NCBI GenBank assembly: GCA_021234155.1
Contig: JAJEKV010000020.1
Coordinates: 5,132,563-5,196,562, forward strand
Origin: Isoetes taiwanensis
Lineage: Eukaryota > Streptophyta > Lycopodiopsida > Isoetales > Isoetaceae
Direction: 5' to 3'
DNA: 64,000 bases
In this document: positions 47,840 through 57,820 of the stretch, piece by piece
Layout: each line of letters begins with the position of its first letter
Numbering within the stretch: the first letter of the stretch is position 1
Made by a program: the position numbers and the translations under genes
The notes under the pieces: generated by a model
What the model was told of the DNA's origin: nothing
Database searches by the model: none
What the model saw: only the letters and a program-made list of their open reading frames with translations

Positions 47840-48690
47840 ATGATCGAATACTAAGAATCTTCTTGGAATCTTGATATTTTATGGAATCTATGGGAATTTA
47901 AGAGAATCTAGGGGAATCTTCATAGCATCTTAAAGAATGTAAAGGAATCTCTATAGAATCTTGAGGAATCTATGGGAATCACAAGAGAATCTTTAAGAAT
48001 CTAAGCGAATCTTTATAAAACCTTTGAGAATCTAGAGGAATCTTCATAAAATCTTGAAGAATCTAAGAGGACCTTCATAGAATCTAAGGGGATATGGGAG
48101 AATCTACATAGAAACTTGGGGAATCTAGAGGAATCTCAACAGAATTAGGGAATCTATGGGAATCTTAAGAGAATCTTAGAAAATCTAGCAGAATCTAAGC
48201 GCATCTTCGTAAAGTCTTTGAGCATCTACATGATCTTTAATGGAATCTTGGAGAATCTAGGGGAATGTACTTAGATCTAATGGAATCTAGGGGAATATAC
48301 ATAATATCTAAAGGAATCTAGGGGAATCTACATAAAATTTATATATAATCTTAGAGAATCTAGAGGAATCTTTGTAGAATATTAAGAATCTAGAAGAATA
48401 GTTGTGGAATCTTGTGGAATCTTTCACATTGGACGTGTTTTGCAGGGGAATCTTCATAGAATCTATGGGAATTTAGGAGAATCTACATAGAATCTTGGAG
48501 AATCTAGAGGAAATTTGGGTTACTCTTTGAGAATCTAGGGAAACTCAAGAGAATCTTAAAGAATCTATGAGAATCTCAAGAGAATGTAGAGGAATATAAG
48601 GGAATCTTCGTGGAATCTTCGAGAATCTTGGGAATTTTTTTCTAAGCCTTGAAGACTCTAAGAGAATCTTTATAGAATCTTCATTGGATG
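47840..48690. repeat. Degenerate GAATCT-rich satellite
   Basis: About 850 bp of loosely repeated ~28-30-bp units of the form GAATCTAGGGGAATCTTCAT followed by AGAATCTT. Copies are highly diverged, with no long frame. It resembles an old minisatellite. Confidence 0.85.
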
Positions 48691-49607
48691 GCTCAAAATT
48701 TGTACACTCCCTCATAGTACAATCACTTGTATAGATATAAGATAATAACCATGAAAACACTAGAATAAGCAAATAGTTTCATTTGAGAATTTATAAATTC
48801 ATTTGAGGACACATGTTATGGGGATTGAACCCATGATAAGCCTAGAACAATATTGAAGATGTCTTTGCAGTGAATTCAAGTGGGTACTCTCATGATTGTT
48901 TGGCTCAAGTGTGGAGCTTTCCATGTTGTTGCTGCTTTGCTTCCAAAGTCCTTTGCACAAGAAACTATCTTTGATGCTACATAGACTAGAAAATGCAAGG
49001 GAGTGAATAACACATAACACGAACCATATAAGCACATTAGATGTTGAACATTAGGAATTAATATAATTAAGCCATGAACTAGTGATGCCTTCCTCTCAAC
49101 AACAAAACAAATAAATAATAATGAAGCATTTAGATAATAGTGTTCAATTACACTTTTACCAACATGATTCTTCAGATGGAATTTGAATCCACAAATCCCA
49201 TGCAGTCATATAAGAAGCAGAGCAAGCTACTACTAAGGATTGGAATGTACAATGAATAATTTATCTGCAAGAAACGTAAGAAACCAAAGTAAAATTCAGA
49301 TATTCCTAATGAAGACCAAGACGCCCCCTAAATAAGAATTAAAGAATGATATCATAAAGGAAGATAATAGAACGTACTAAGGTTTTGTAAAGCAGTATGC
49401 ATCCATGTGATTACTTGTTGTTGTGGATTGGAATTAGGGCAGCAATGCCTCCTGCTGGATTCCTTTGCACGACGGTCGAAATTGTTGAAGATGCGCGAAA
49501 CCAAAGTAGCCTTTTTTGCATCGGGCTCAATACAAGGGCATTTTTAATACAGAGGTATTTTTAGAAATTTACCTACATCTTACGCTGCAAGCATGTATTG
49601 ATTAAAA
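48691..49607. other. Intergenic region upstream of the PPR gene
   Basis: No gene recognised. GGGGATTGAACCC (48818-48830) is B-box-like but no tRNA fold surrounds it. No clear promoter element stands out before 49608. Confidence 0.4.
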
Positions 49608-51644
49608 TTGATGTTCACAGAGTTGGAGTTGGACTTGTCGCCCTTTAAAAATTTCCCTGGCACGACCTCCCATTTCTTGTTTGGTCTATTAAACATAATC
49701 TGTTGCTGGCCATCTGTATTGATGGCAAGAAGAAATGTTTCCCAATTTCTGCATGATATTTTGCATAAAAGCCATGGCAAAGAGTTAATACAGGCACTGA
49801 GACAATACGAGGGACCACTTCCAACGCCTGAGGTTGTTGGAAAAACGTTGCAGAATATGAAGGCTGAAAGGTGTGATTCTGCGTTGCTTTTCTTTAAGTG
49901 GGTTGGATCAAAACCTGGGTTTTCACCCAACACCTTTTCCTATAATTGCCTCATCCAGTTATTTGTTAAGGCCAGGAGATTTAAGGAAGCTGTTGAATAT
50001 TTTGATGAAATGTCCAAAGTAGCGTGCAATGCAGATTGTCATACGTATAACCCCGTTATTACAGCTCTCTGCAAGTTGGGGAACGTGGATCGGGCCAATA
50101 CATTATTGGGTGAAATGGAAAAGATAAGATGCGCTGATGTGAAATCGTACAGTCTAGTAATCCATGGGCTCTGTAGAGCAAATGAACTTCGAAAAGCTTG
50201 CCGTTTGCTGGACTTGATGGTCGCACGAGGATACCAACCAGATGTTGTTACCTACACTTCTATCATGAATGGCTTTTCAAAAGCCAAAATGATGGATCAG
50301 GCTTATGCTCTTCTTAATGAGATGCATGCACGAGAATGCTCGCCAGATGTTGTCACCTACAACTGTCTTGTAAATGGACTCTGCAGAACCAACAAACTAG
50401 ATGAGGCCCACAATGTTGTGGAAGATATGATTACAAGGGGATGTCTTCCAGATGTTGTTACTTACAGTTGCCTTATAGATGGTCTTTGTAAAGCGAACAA
50501 GATACATAAAGCAACCGCTCTTTTTGAGGACATGGTTACAAGAGGCTGCATACCCAATGTTGTCACCTACAGCTCGCTTATAAACGGACTCTGCAAAGCC
50601 AACAAACTGGAGGAGGCGTTTAGTGTTGTTGAAGATATGATTACAAGGGGACATCTTCCAAATGTTGTTACTTACAGTTGCCTTATAGATGGTCTTTGTA
50701 AAGCAAGCAAGATGGATAAAGCAACCGCTCTTTTTGAGGACATGGTTACAAGGGGCTGCATTCCAGATGTTGTCACCTACAGCTCGCTTATAAACGGACT
50801 CTGCAAAGCCAACAAACTAGATGAGGCATTTAGTGTCGTTGAAGATATGATTACAAGGGGATGTCTTCCAAATGTTGTTACTTACAGTTGCCTTATAGAT
50901 GGTCTTTGTAAAGCGAACAAGATACATAAAGCAACCGCTCTTTTTGAGGACATGGTTACAAGAGGCTGCATACCCAATGTTGTCACCTACAGCTCACTTA
51001 TAAATGGACTCTGCAAAGCCAACAAACTGGAGGAGGCGTTAAGTGTTGTTGAAGATATGATTACAAGGGGATGTCTTCCAGATGTTGTTACTTACAATTG
51101 CCTTATAGATGGTCTTTGTAAAGCGAACAAGATACATAAAGCAACCGCTGTTTTTAAGGACATGGTTACAAGTGGCTGCATACCCAATGTTGTCACCTAC
51201 AGCTCGCTTATAAACGGACTCTGCAAAGCCAACAAACTAGATGAGGCGTTTAGTGTCGTTGAAGATATGATTACAACGGGATGTCTTCCAAATGTTGTTA
51301 CTTACAATTGCCTTATAGATGGTCTTTGTAAAGCAAGCAAGATGGATAAAGCAACAGCTCTTTTTGGGGACATGATTACAAGGGGCTGCATTCCAGATGT
51401 TGTCACATATAGCTGTCTTATAGATGGATTCTGCAAAGCCAACAAATTAGATGAGGCCCACGATGTTTTTGAAGATATGATTAAAAGGGGATGTTTTCCA
51501 GATGATGTTACTTACAGGTGCCTTATAGATGGTCTTTGTAAAGCAAACAAGATGGATAAAGCCCTTTTCGAGGACATGATTACAAGGGGCTGCGTACCAG
51601 ATGCTGGCACATATAGATGTCTTGTAGATGGATGCGTCTTGTAG
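49608..51644 (+). CDS. P-type pentatricopeptide repeat (PPR) protein, intronless
   Basis: PPR proteins bind organellar RNA in a sequence-specific way and act in RNA processing, stabilisation or translation. The frame has 678 codons; an inner ATG at 49722 (MARRNVSQFLHDILHKSHGK) is a plausible alternative start. About fifteen 34-35-residue P-type repeats begin near residue 107, of the form VVTYSCLIDGLCKANK. No E, DYW or other C-terminal domain is present. Repeats from 50,460 on are almost identical in DNA with 210-bp and 420-bp periods, so the array grew recently by unequal exchange. The last repeats are damaged: one lacks two residues, and the final one stops early because a 17-bp tandem duplication (51619-51652) shifts the frame. 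Homogenised P-type repeats recall restorer-of-fertility-like PPR genes (inference). Confidence 0.9.
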   Translation: MMFTELELDLSPFKNFPGTTSHFLFGLLNIICCWPSVLMARRNVSQFLHDILHKSHGKELIQALRQYEGPLPTPEVVGKTLQNMKAERCDSALLFFKWVGSKPGFSPNTFSYNCLIQLFVKARRFKEAVEYFDEMSKVACNADCHTYNPVITALCKLGNVDRANTLLGEMEKIRCADVKSYSLVIHGLCRANELRKACRLLDLMVARGYQPDVVTYTSIMNGFSKAKMMDQAYALLNEMHARECSPDVVTYNCLVNGLCRTNKLDEAHNVVEDMITRGCLPDVVTYSCLIDGLCKANKIHKATALFEDMVTRGCIPNVVTYSSLINGLCKANKLEEAFSVVEDMITRGHLPNVVTYSCLIDGLCKASKMDKATALFEDMVTRGCIPDVVTYSSLINGLCKANKLDEAFSVVEDMITRGCLPNVVTYSCLIDGLCKANKIHKATALFEDMVTRGCIPNVVTYSSLINGLCKANKLEEALSVVEDMITRGCLPDVVTYNCLIDGLCKANKIHKATAVFKDMVTSGCIPNVVTYSSLINGLCKANKLDEAFSVVEDMITTGCLPNVVTYNCLIDGLCKASKMDKATALFGDMITRGCIPDVVTYSCLIDGFCKANKLDEAHDVFEDMIKRGCFPDDVTYRCLIDGLCKANKMDKALFEDMITRGCVPDAGTYRCLVDGCVL

Positions 51645-52905
51645 ATGGATGCTGCAAAGCCAACAAAGTAGCTGAGGCGTTTAGTGCTGTTGAAGATATG
51701 ATACAAGAGCTTGTCTTCCAAATATTGTCATCTACAATTCTCTTGTAGATGGTCTTTGTAAAGCAAACAAAATGGATAAAGCTTTGCTCTTTTTGAAGAC
51801 ATGACTACAAGGGCCTGCCTATCAGATGTGTCACCTACAACTCGCTTATAAATGGACTCTGCAAAGCCAATAAACCAGAAATGTTTTTAAAAATATGATT
51901 GAAAGGGGATGCTTTCCAGATGTTGTCACTTACAGTTGCCTTATAGATGGTCTTTTGTAAAGCAAGCAAGATGGATAAAGCCCATGCTCTTTTTATGACA
52001 TGATTACAAGGGGCTGCATGCCGAATGTTGTCACCTACGACTCTCTTGTAAATGGACTGCAAAGCCTACAAACTAGATGAGGCCCACAATGTTGTGAAGA
52101 TATGATTACAAGGGGTGGTCTTCCAAATGTTTTTACTTATAGTTGCCTTATAGATGGTCTTTGTAAAGCAAGCAAGATGGATAAGGCAACCGAGCTTTCT
52201 GAGGACATGACTACAAGGCATTGCATAACAAATTTTGTCACCTACAGCTCGCTTATAAATGGACCCTGCAACAGCTCGCTTATAAATGGACTCTGCAAAG
52301 CCAACAAACTAGATGACAAACTAGAAGATATGATCACAAGGGGATGTCTTCCAAATGTTATTACTTATAGTTGTCTCATAGATGGTCTTTGTAAAGCAAG
52401 CAAGATGGATAAAGCAACTACTCTTTTGAGGACCTGACTACGAGGGGCTGCATAACAAATGTTGTCACCTACGACTCACTTATAAACAGTCTCTGCAAAG
52501 CCAACAAACTAGATGAGGCCCACAATGTTTTTGAAAACATGATTAGAAGGTGATGTTATCCAGATGTTGTCACTTGTCTTATAGATGGGCTTTGTGAAGA
52601 AAGCATACCCACACTCTTTTCGAGGATGTTATTACAAGGGGCTGCATACCAAATGTTGTCACATATAGCTGTCTTGTATGTGGCGTTTAGTGTTGTTGAA
52701 GAATGATTACACGGGGATGTCTTCCAGATGTTGTCACCTGCAATTTTTTTGTAAATGGTCTTTGTAAAGCAAGCAAGATGGATAAAGCAACCGCTCTTTT
52801 TAGGGGCTGCGTACCAGATATTGTCACCTACAGCTCGCTTTTAAATGGATCTGCAAAGCATAGAAACATTTATTTGACAGATTGTTTTGGAGGTTGAAGT
52901 GAGTG
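51645..52905 (+). pseudogene. Broken continuation of the PPR array
   Basis: At least twelve further PPR-like repeats follow in the same direction but in changing frames, with small deletions (for example near 51,785, 51,880, 52,060) and stops. Short open stretches remain at 52102-52437 (ITRGGLPNVFTYSCLIDGLC) and 52703-52897. The array probably belonged to a longer PPR gene whose 3' part was lost after the 17-bp duplication. Confidence 0.85.
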
Positions 52906-54117
52906 AATTGGCAGCTTTAAGGTGATTGGTGTTCTTGAGGATGTCTTCCTGATGTTGGTATTTACAATTGTCTCATAGATGGTTTTCTCAAGGAGGCAAG
53001 GTGGATAAAGCTCATGCTTTTTTGAAAGGCATAATTACAAGGCGCTGCCTGCATGCCAATAATGAAAAGATGTCTTCAGACAAGGAACAAGGCATGCTTT
53101 TGCATCTGACGTTTTAGCTATGTTTATGTTTTCGAAGTGAATATGCATTACAGAACTAGACAATGCTTTTTGTTGTAGTGTGCAGTGGATTTGCCTCCTC
53201 CTAGTGATTCTATTTTCCTGCCTTCCTAAGCATGAAAGTTGGTAGCCTGATTGTATTGTTGCCCACAGGCATCAATTTCTGTTAGCTGCAATACAATATG
53301 AGGCAACCACTACTTTTGGAAGTTGTGAACTGCACATAAAATTTCCATCTCTACGTTTGCCATCTCATTATGCACAAATAGAAATCTTGAAGAGCTTCTG
53401 TAGCTTGCTAAAATGACAGTAAGTAAATATTTGACCATAATCAGGAGAAACAATGGCAGTTTCAGTGAAAGCTGAACTGTGGATATATTTATTGACAGGG
53501 TTCTGATCACATAAAGCAGCTTCATATTACTGTGGATATATTTGTTGAAAGTGTTCTGATCGCGTAAGCAGCTTCATATTACGTAGAGCAAATAAAACGT
53601 TTGTAGACATGCTTCTTTGTTAACACCTGTATGATGAAAACAGTGGTGAGACGTGAGATTTAAAACTTAAGAAAGATCATGGTGATTTAAATACTTCTGT
53701 TTTCACCTTCACGTTCAAAAATATAATGGAACTTCTTATTGTCACATCATGGTTTAGTTTATGCACGGACATTTTTATCGCCACCAGCATTTCTTGGTAT
53801 ACGATAAGCTCTGTCATGGCATCTCCTGAACAACTTCGTTAGTGCTAGCAAATAATGGCATTCTAGATTTTAACTTTGATGAGAGTGTTTACCTAGTGGA
53901 GGTAAATGATCTTTGCCTCATGTTATGTTTGTGTCAATGCGCAACTAAATCCTTCGATTAAATGCTATTGAAATGCATAATTAGTGTCTACCAGAATTGA
54001 TCTGATGTACATACATTGATAATATCTACTATAAGAAGTCATAGCCTATGTGCAGTATGCATCTTTGTTTTCTGCCAATTGGTGTATGAAACAAAGGAAC
54101 TGCCAGATGTTTTCCAG
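52906..54117. other. No gene recognised
   Basis: AT-rich DNA between the PPR remnant and its duplicated part. A local direct duplication around 53475-53525 and 53530-53580 shares TGTGGATATATTT and TTCTGATC...AGCAGCTTCATATTAC. Nothing else is seen. Confidence 0.45.
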
Positions 54118-55034
54118 ATGTTTTTACTTACAATTGCCTTATAGATGGTCTTTGTAAAGCAAGCAAGATGGATAAAGCAACAGCTCTTTTTGGGGACATG
54201 ATTACAAGGGGCTGCATTCCAGATGTTGTCACATATAGCTGTCTTATAGATGGATTCTGCAAAGCCAACAAATTAGATGAGGCCCACGATGTTTTTGAAG
54301 ATATGATTAAAAGGGGATGTTTTCCAGATGATGTTACTTACAGGTGCCTTATAGATGGTCTTTGTAAAGCAAACAAGATCTTTTCGAGGACATGATTACA
54401 AGGGGTCGCGTGCGGATCTTCGGGCACATATAGATGTCTTGTAGATGGATGCGTCTTGTAGATGGATGCCGCAAAGCCAACAAAGTAGCCGAGGCGTTTA
54501 GTCTTTATTGAAGATATGATACAAGAGCTTGTCTTCCAAATATTGTCATCTACAATTCTCTTGTAGATGGTCTTTGTAAAGCAAACAAAATGGATAAAGC
54601 TTTGCTCTTTTTGAAGACATGACTACAAGGGCCTGCCTATCAGATGTGTCGCTTATAAAATGGACTCTTCAAAGCCAACAAACCAGATAAGGCCCAAGAT
54701 GTTTTTAAAAATATGATTGAAAGGGGATGCTTTCCAGATGTTGTCACTTACAGTTGCCTTATAGATGGTCTTTTGTAAAGCAAGCAAGATGGATAAAGCC
54801 CATGCTCTTTTTATGACATGATTACAAGGGGTTGCATGCCGAATGTTGTCACCTACGACTCTCTTGTAAATGGACTGCAAAGCCTACAAACTAGATGAGG
54901 CCCACAATGTAGTGAAGATATGATTACAGGGGGTTGTCTTCCAAATGTTTTTACTTATAGTTGCCTTATAGATGGTCTTTGTAAAGCAAGCAAGATGGAT
55001 AAGGCAACCGAGCTTTTTGAGGACATGACTACAG
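54118..55034 (+). pseudogene. Segmental duplicate of PPR repeats
   Basis: A copy of about 51290-52210, including the 17-bp frameshifting duplication (54436-54470) and the same later indels, so it was copied after those arose. It has its own changes: a deletion after GCAAACAAGATC, a GGGTCGCGTGCGG variant, and an extra stretch at 54675-54700. It ends abruptly at GACATGACTAC (55034), where the inverted ParB-gene copy begins. The uninterrupted parent reads on at 52211. Confidence 0.85.
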
Positions 55035-55073
55035 AATACACAAGCCCTAATCTTTATTTTTTAGAAACTGCAT

Positions 55074-55095
55074 AAGTGTATTCCGGAATACACTT
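55074..55095. repeat. Perfect 22-bp palindrome
   Basis: AAGTGTATTCCGGAATACAC followed by TT, a perfect inverted repeat and the best conserved small palindrome apart from 19619-19642. It corresponds to 23665-23686 of copy 1, which has one mismatch. A half site (CAGAATACA, 55034-55042) lies just left, at the duplication boundary. Confidence 0.95.
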
Positions 55096-55276
55096 TAGGC
55101 GTTGAAGGGCAAAATGAGTTCCACACAACAAATCGTTTTTTCACAATAGAATCCCTACATAGCAAATTGCCCACTAATGCTCGACATATTTCTATAGCTT
55201 AGCAACTTTATGTTTAGGTACCAAGAACATTTCTGTAGCTTAGCAAGCTTTAATGCTTAGGTATAATAAACAAATA

Positions 55277-56290
55277 CTAGAAACATGTGCCCGGCGATGC
55301 CGGGCATTAGTCATGGACGTGTGATGGCATTTATGTGCTTTAGTTGTAGTTGTGTCGTGAATGTGCGTATAGAAGCTCCTCCCGCCATGCCGATGGTGGT
55401 GAATATGAATGTGTAAACAAATGCATACCATGTCTCACACGTGCGACTCAGGTCTATCAAGAACAATGTTATACTTTCTTAGAAACTCGAGAAGCTCGTA
55501 ATCACCAACTGCGTCATGTGGGATCGATGCCCAAGCCTTGAACCTTCTCCCATCACAAATACCAATGTGTGTGATGCCTCCTGACCTGAAGCAAGTTCTC
55601 CTGCATTTATACTTGGAGGGGAACTTGTTTTACTCCAACACAGCAACACGCCAGCGGGTGTTATCAACTATCACATAACTCCCTGCAATAATAAGATAAC
55701 ATTTCAAGAAAAGATAGGAGAAATGCATAAAACAACCTATTAAGAAGCACATAAGCAATTGTTGTTGTTAGAACTAACCAATTTTGCACTCACCATCCCT
55801 ACGATATACGTGAACTATCGCCCTTGGCTTAGGATCTCCAAAGTCCCAAAGTACAAAGGGTGGTAGGGCTTCATGATCTGCACACATTCAGAAGGTCAAT
55901 AATTGTCAGAAATATGAGAACCCTTGAAAAAAACACATATACGTGCACTATATGGACGTCAGAACATTAGTTGAGGACATGACACTTACCTCCATCACAA
56001 AGCATCTGTGTAAATCACGTTCCTTGTGAACCTTGAAATTATATTGGCGCCTTCTTGAGGCATGGACAGTGGGTCTTTGATAGCAACCCAAATTCCTTGT
56101 CGATTTTGTACCCTTGAGAATGCCACATATAATTGTTCATGTATAAAGACAGCCTTTGGAAGATATATCCCCACCTTATGCATTGCCTAGCTCTGGGACG
56201 TGTTTATCATCATGGCAAGGCCAACCACAAAGGGAATTGCACCCTTTCAAACTGAAATGGAAAACCTGAATCGTTAGGCACAATTAGAAT
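55277..56290 (-). mobile_element. Helitron remnant in copy 2
   Basis: Minus-strand helicase C-terminus (56183-55995: MHKVGIYLPKAVFIHEQLYV, then AFSRVQNRQGIWVAIKDPLS) with an intact LYVAFSRV motif. Downstream exons follow (about 55880-55790 and 55680-55420) and then the 3' end: a perfect 8-bp-stem hairpin at about 55288-55306 and CTAG at 55280-55277 followed by T. The stop before MHKVG is shared with copy 1. The MITE present in copy 1 is absent. Confidence 0.8.
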
Positions 56291-56461
56291 GTGTGATAGG
56301 AGCACAGTATCATATGCAGTATTAATTGTAGGCGCATGAAATGTGAAAGTGCAATAGAATGCATAGATGGATAGAATGGATTGTTGAAATGGGATGGGGG
56401 GAGGAAATAGATAGATGTAGTGAGTGTGTAGATGAACTGAGAATTATATTTGATGTGTGAA

Positions 56462-56462
56462 T

Positions 56463-56517
<55 letters not shown>

Positions 56518-57763
56518 TCTAATGCTCACTTAGGACCTTGAGAGGCCATGGAGCACTAATATTTACAACTTTATAAAAAAATAAACGGTGTGTATCCACC
56601 TTGCTTATATACTCTCCTAACAAATATGGTTCCAAATTCAACAATGCTGGAAAGTCTTCCATGTGTATGCTGAACTCATCTCTAATATGCTCATAAGCTG
56701 AGCAATGTAGAAATGTATGTGCCTCATCCTCTACATCTCCCGAACCACATATCTCACACTTCCTGTCTCCCATGGGAACTTTGAACCACCTGCCTACTTC
56801 AATTCCCAAACGATGAGAACTGGTTCTGTACCTGGCTATAATTTGTTTATATGCTTTTGGAATATCTGAATATAAGTAAGCTTGGCTTTTGTAATCTATA
56901 ATGCTGTTGACTTATCTTCTATGGTGTACCATTCTACTACCTGGGGCAGCCCATAAGTAATCTATTTCAAGTCTTTCCAATAGGGCTCTTGCCTCCTTTT
57001 TGTCACTAGGCCAATTGGCTTCTGACAGCCCCCATTTATTAGCCCAATTCCAAAAATCTCTTAGCCATCCTTGCTCAGCATTAGCCATAGCTTGATGGGA
57101 GATTCGAGCTGGACTCTGTTCTCTAAGCCTATTTACAGATTGGTAGAGCTTCAAGCTCTAAGGGGAACATCCCAGCTTCTGCAAGCATGATTGCATATGG
57201 AATTTGAGCTTTGATTCCCAACTCCTCCCGCAAGAACATTTTCTGCACGGCTTCTATTTGGCTCCATAGCCTTGCTGAGCATCCTGGCCCCCATATTGGA
57301 GTTCCATATAGCAATACTGTTTGTACTAATGTTTTGAAAAGCATTTTTTTCAGCTCCCAATCTATTAGAGATGCTTTATGACACCTCGTAAGCATACTAT
57401 ACAAAGCTGATTTACCTCCCATGACTCTTCTTTTTACACATTCCTTCCAATTGTATTTTGAAGCAAATTAATGCCTAAATATTTGTAGCAGTCCACTATT
57501 TCAAATATCTCTCCTTGGTTCTCTCCTTGGTTCCAAATATCATGATTTTGGATTTAGCCACATTCACTTTCATCCCCTTTGCCATGCAAAATAATTCTAG
57601 CCCGTGCAAGTGCTTCTGCAATATTTGTTTCTTGTTGGCTAATAACACCACATCATCTGCATATAATAAGGGCTGGATAAGGTATGTACCTATTTGTGAT
57701 AGTTGTAGCTTCTTATCTACTCGTGGAATGTTGACTTTATCCAACTACATTGATATGGTGTAG
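56462..57763 (-). mobile_element. 5'-truncated LINE with (AAAT)n tail
   Basis: Minus-strand pieces of ORF2: reverse transcriptase from the YADDVVLL active-site box (57744-57496), then WELKKMLFKTLVQTVLLYGT and PIWGPG (57422-57129). These are followed by WLRDFWNWANKWGLSEANWP (57154-56912) and a zinc-knuckle-like CEICGSGDVEDEAHTFLHC (56809-56519). The 3' end is a TTTA simple repeat (56462-56518 on the plus strand, about 14 units), a tail type seen in some LINE clades. Several frame breaks make it inactive. It shares its family with the 28.2-30.8 and 46.9-47.6 kb elements. Confidence 0.8.
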
Positions 57764-57772
57764 GTCTCTGGA

Positions 57773-57820
57773 ATACACTTTTGCCCTCAACAGCAGTTAA
57801 AGTGTATTTTGGAATACATT
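57773..57820. repeat. Palindrome and half site, copy 2 intron
   Basis: Half site GGAATACACTTTTGCC at 57773 and an imperfect palindrome AAAGTGTATTTTGGAATACA at 57798. These match 21590-21672 of copy 1 in reverse. A more diverged member (TGTATTCGAGAATACA, 58210-58225) lies behind the next exon, as at 21219 in copy 1. Confidence 0.8.

Noticed and set aside
49580-49933. Minus-strand frames antisense to the PPR gene (also 50397-50654, 51512-51721, 51835-52062)
   Set aside because: They mirror the plus-strand PPR repeats and contain no independent motif.
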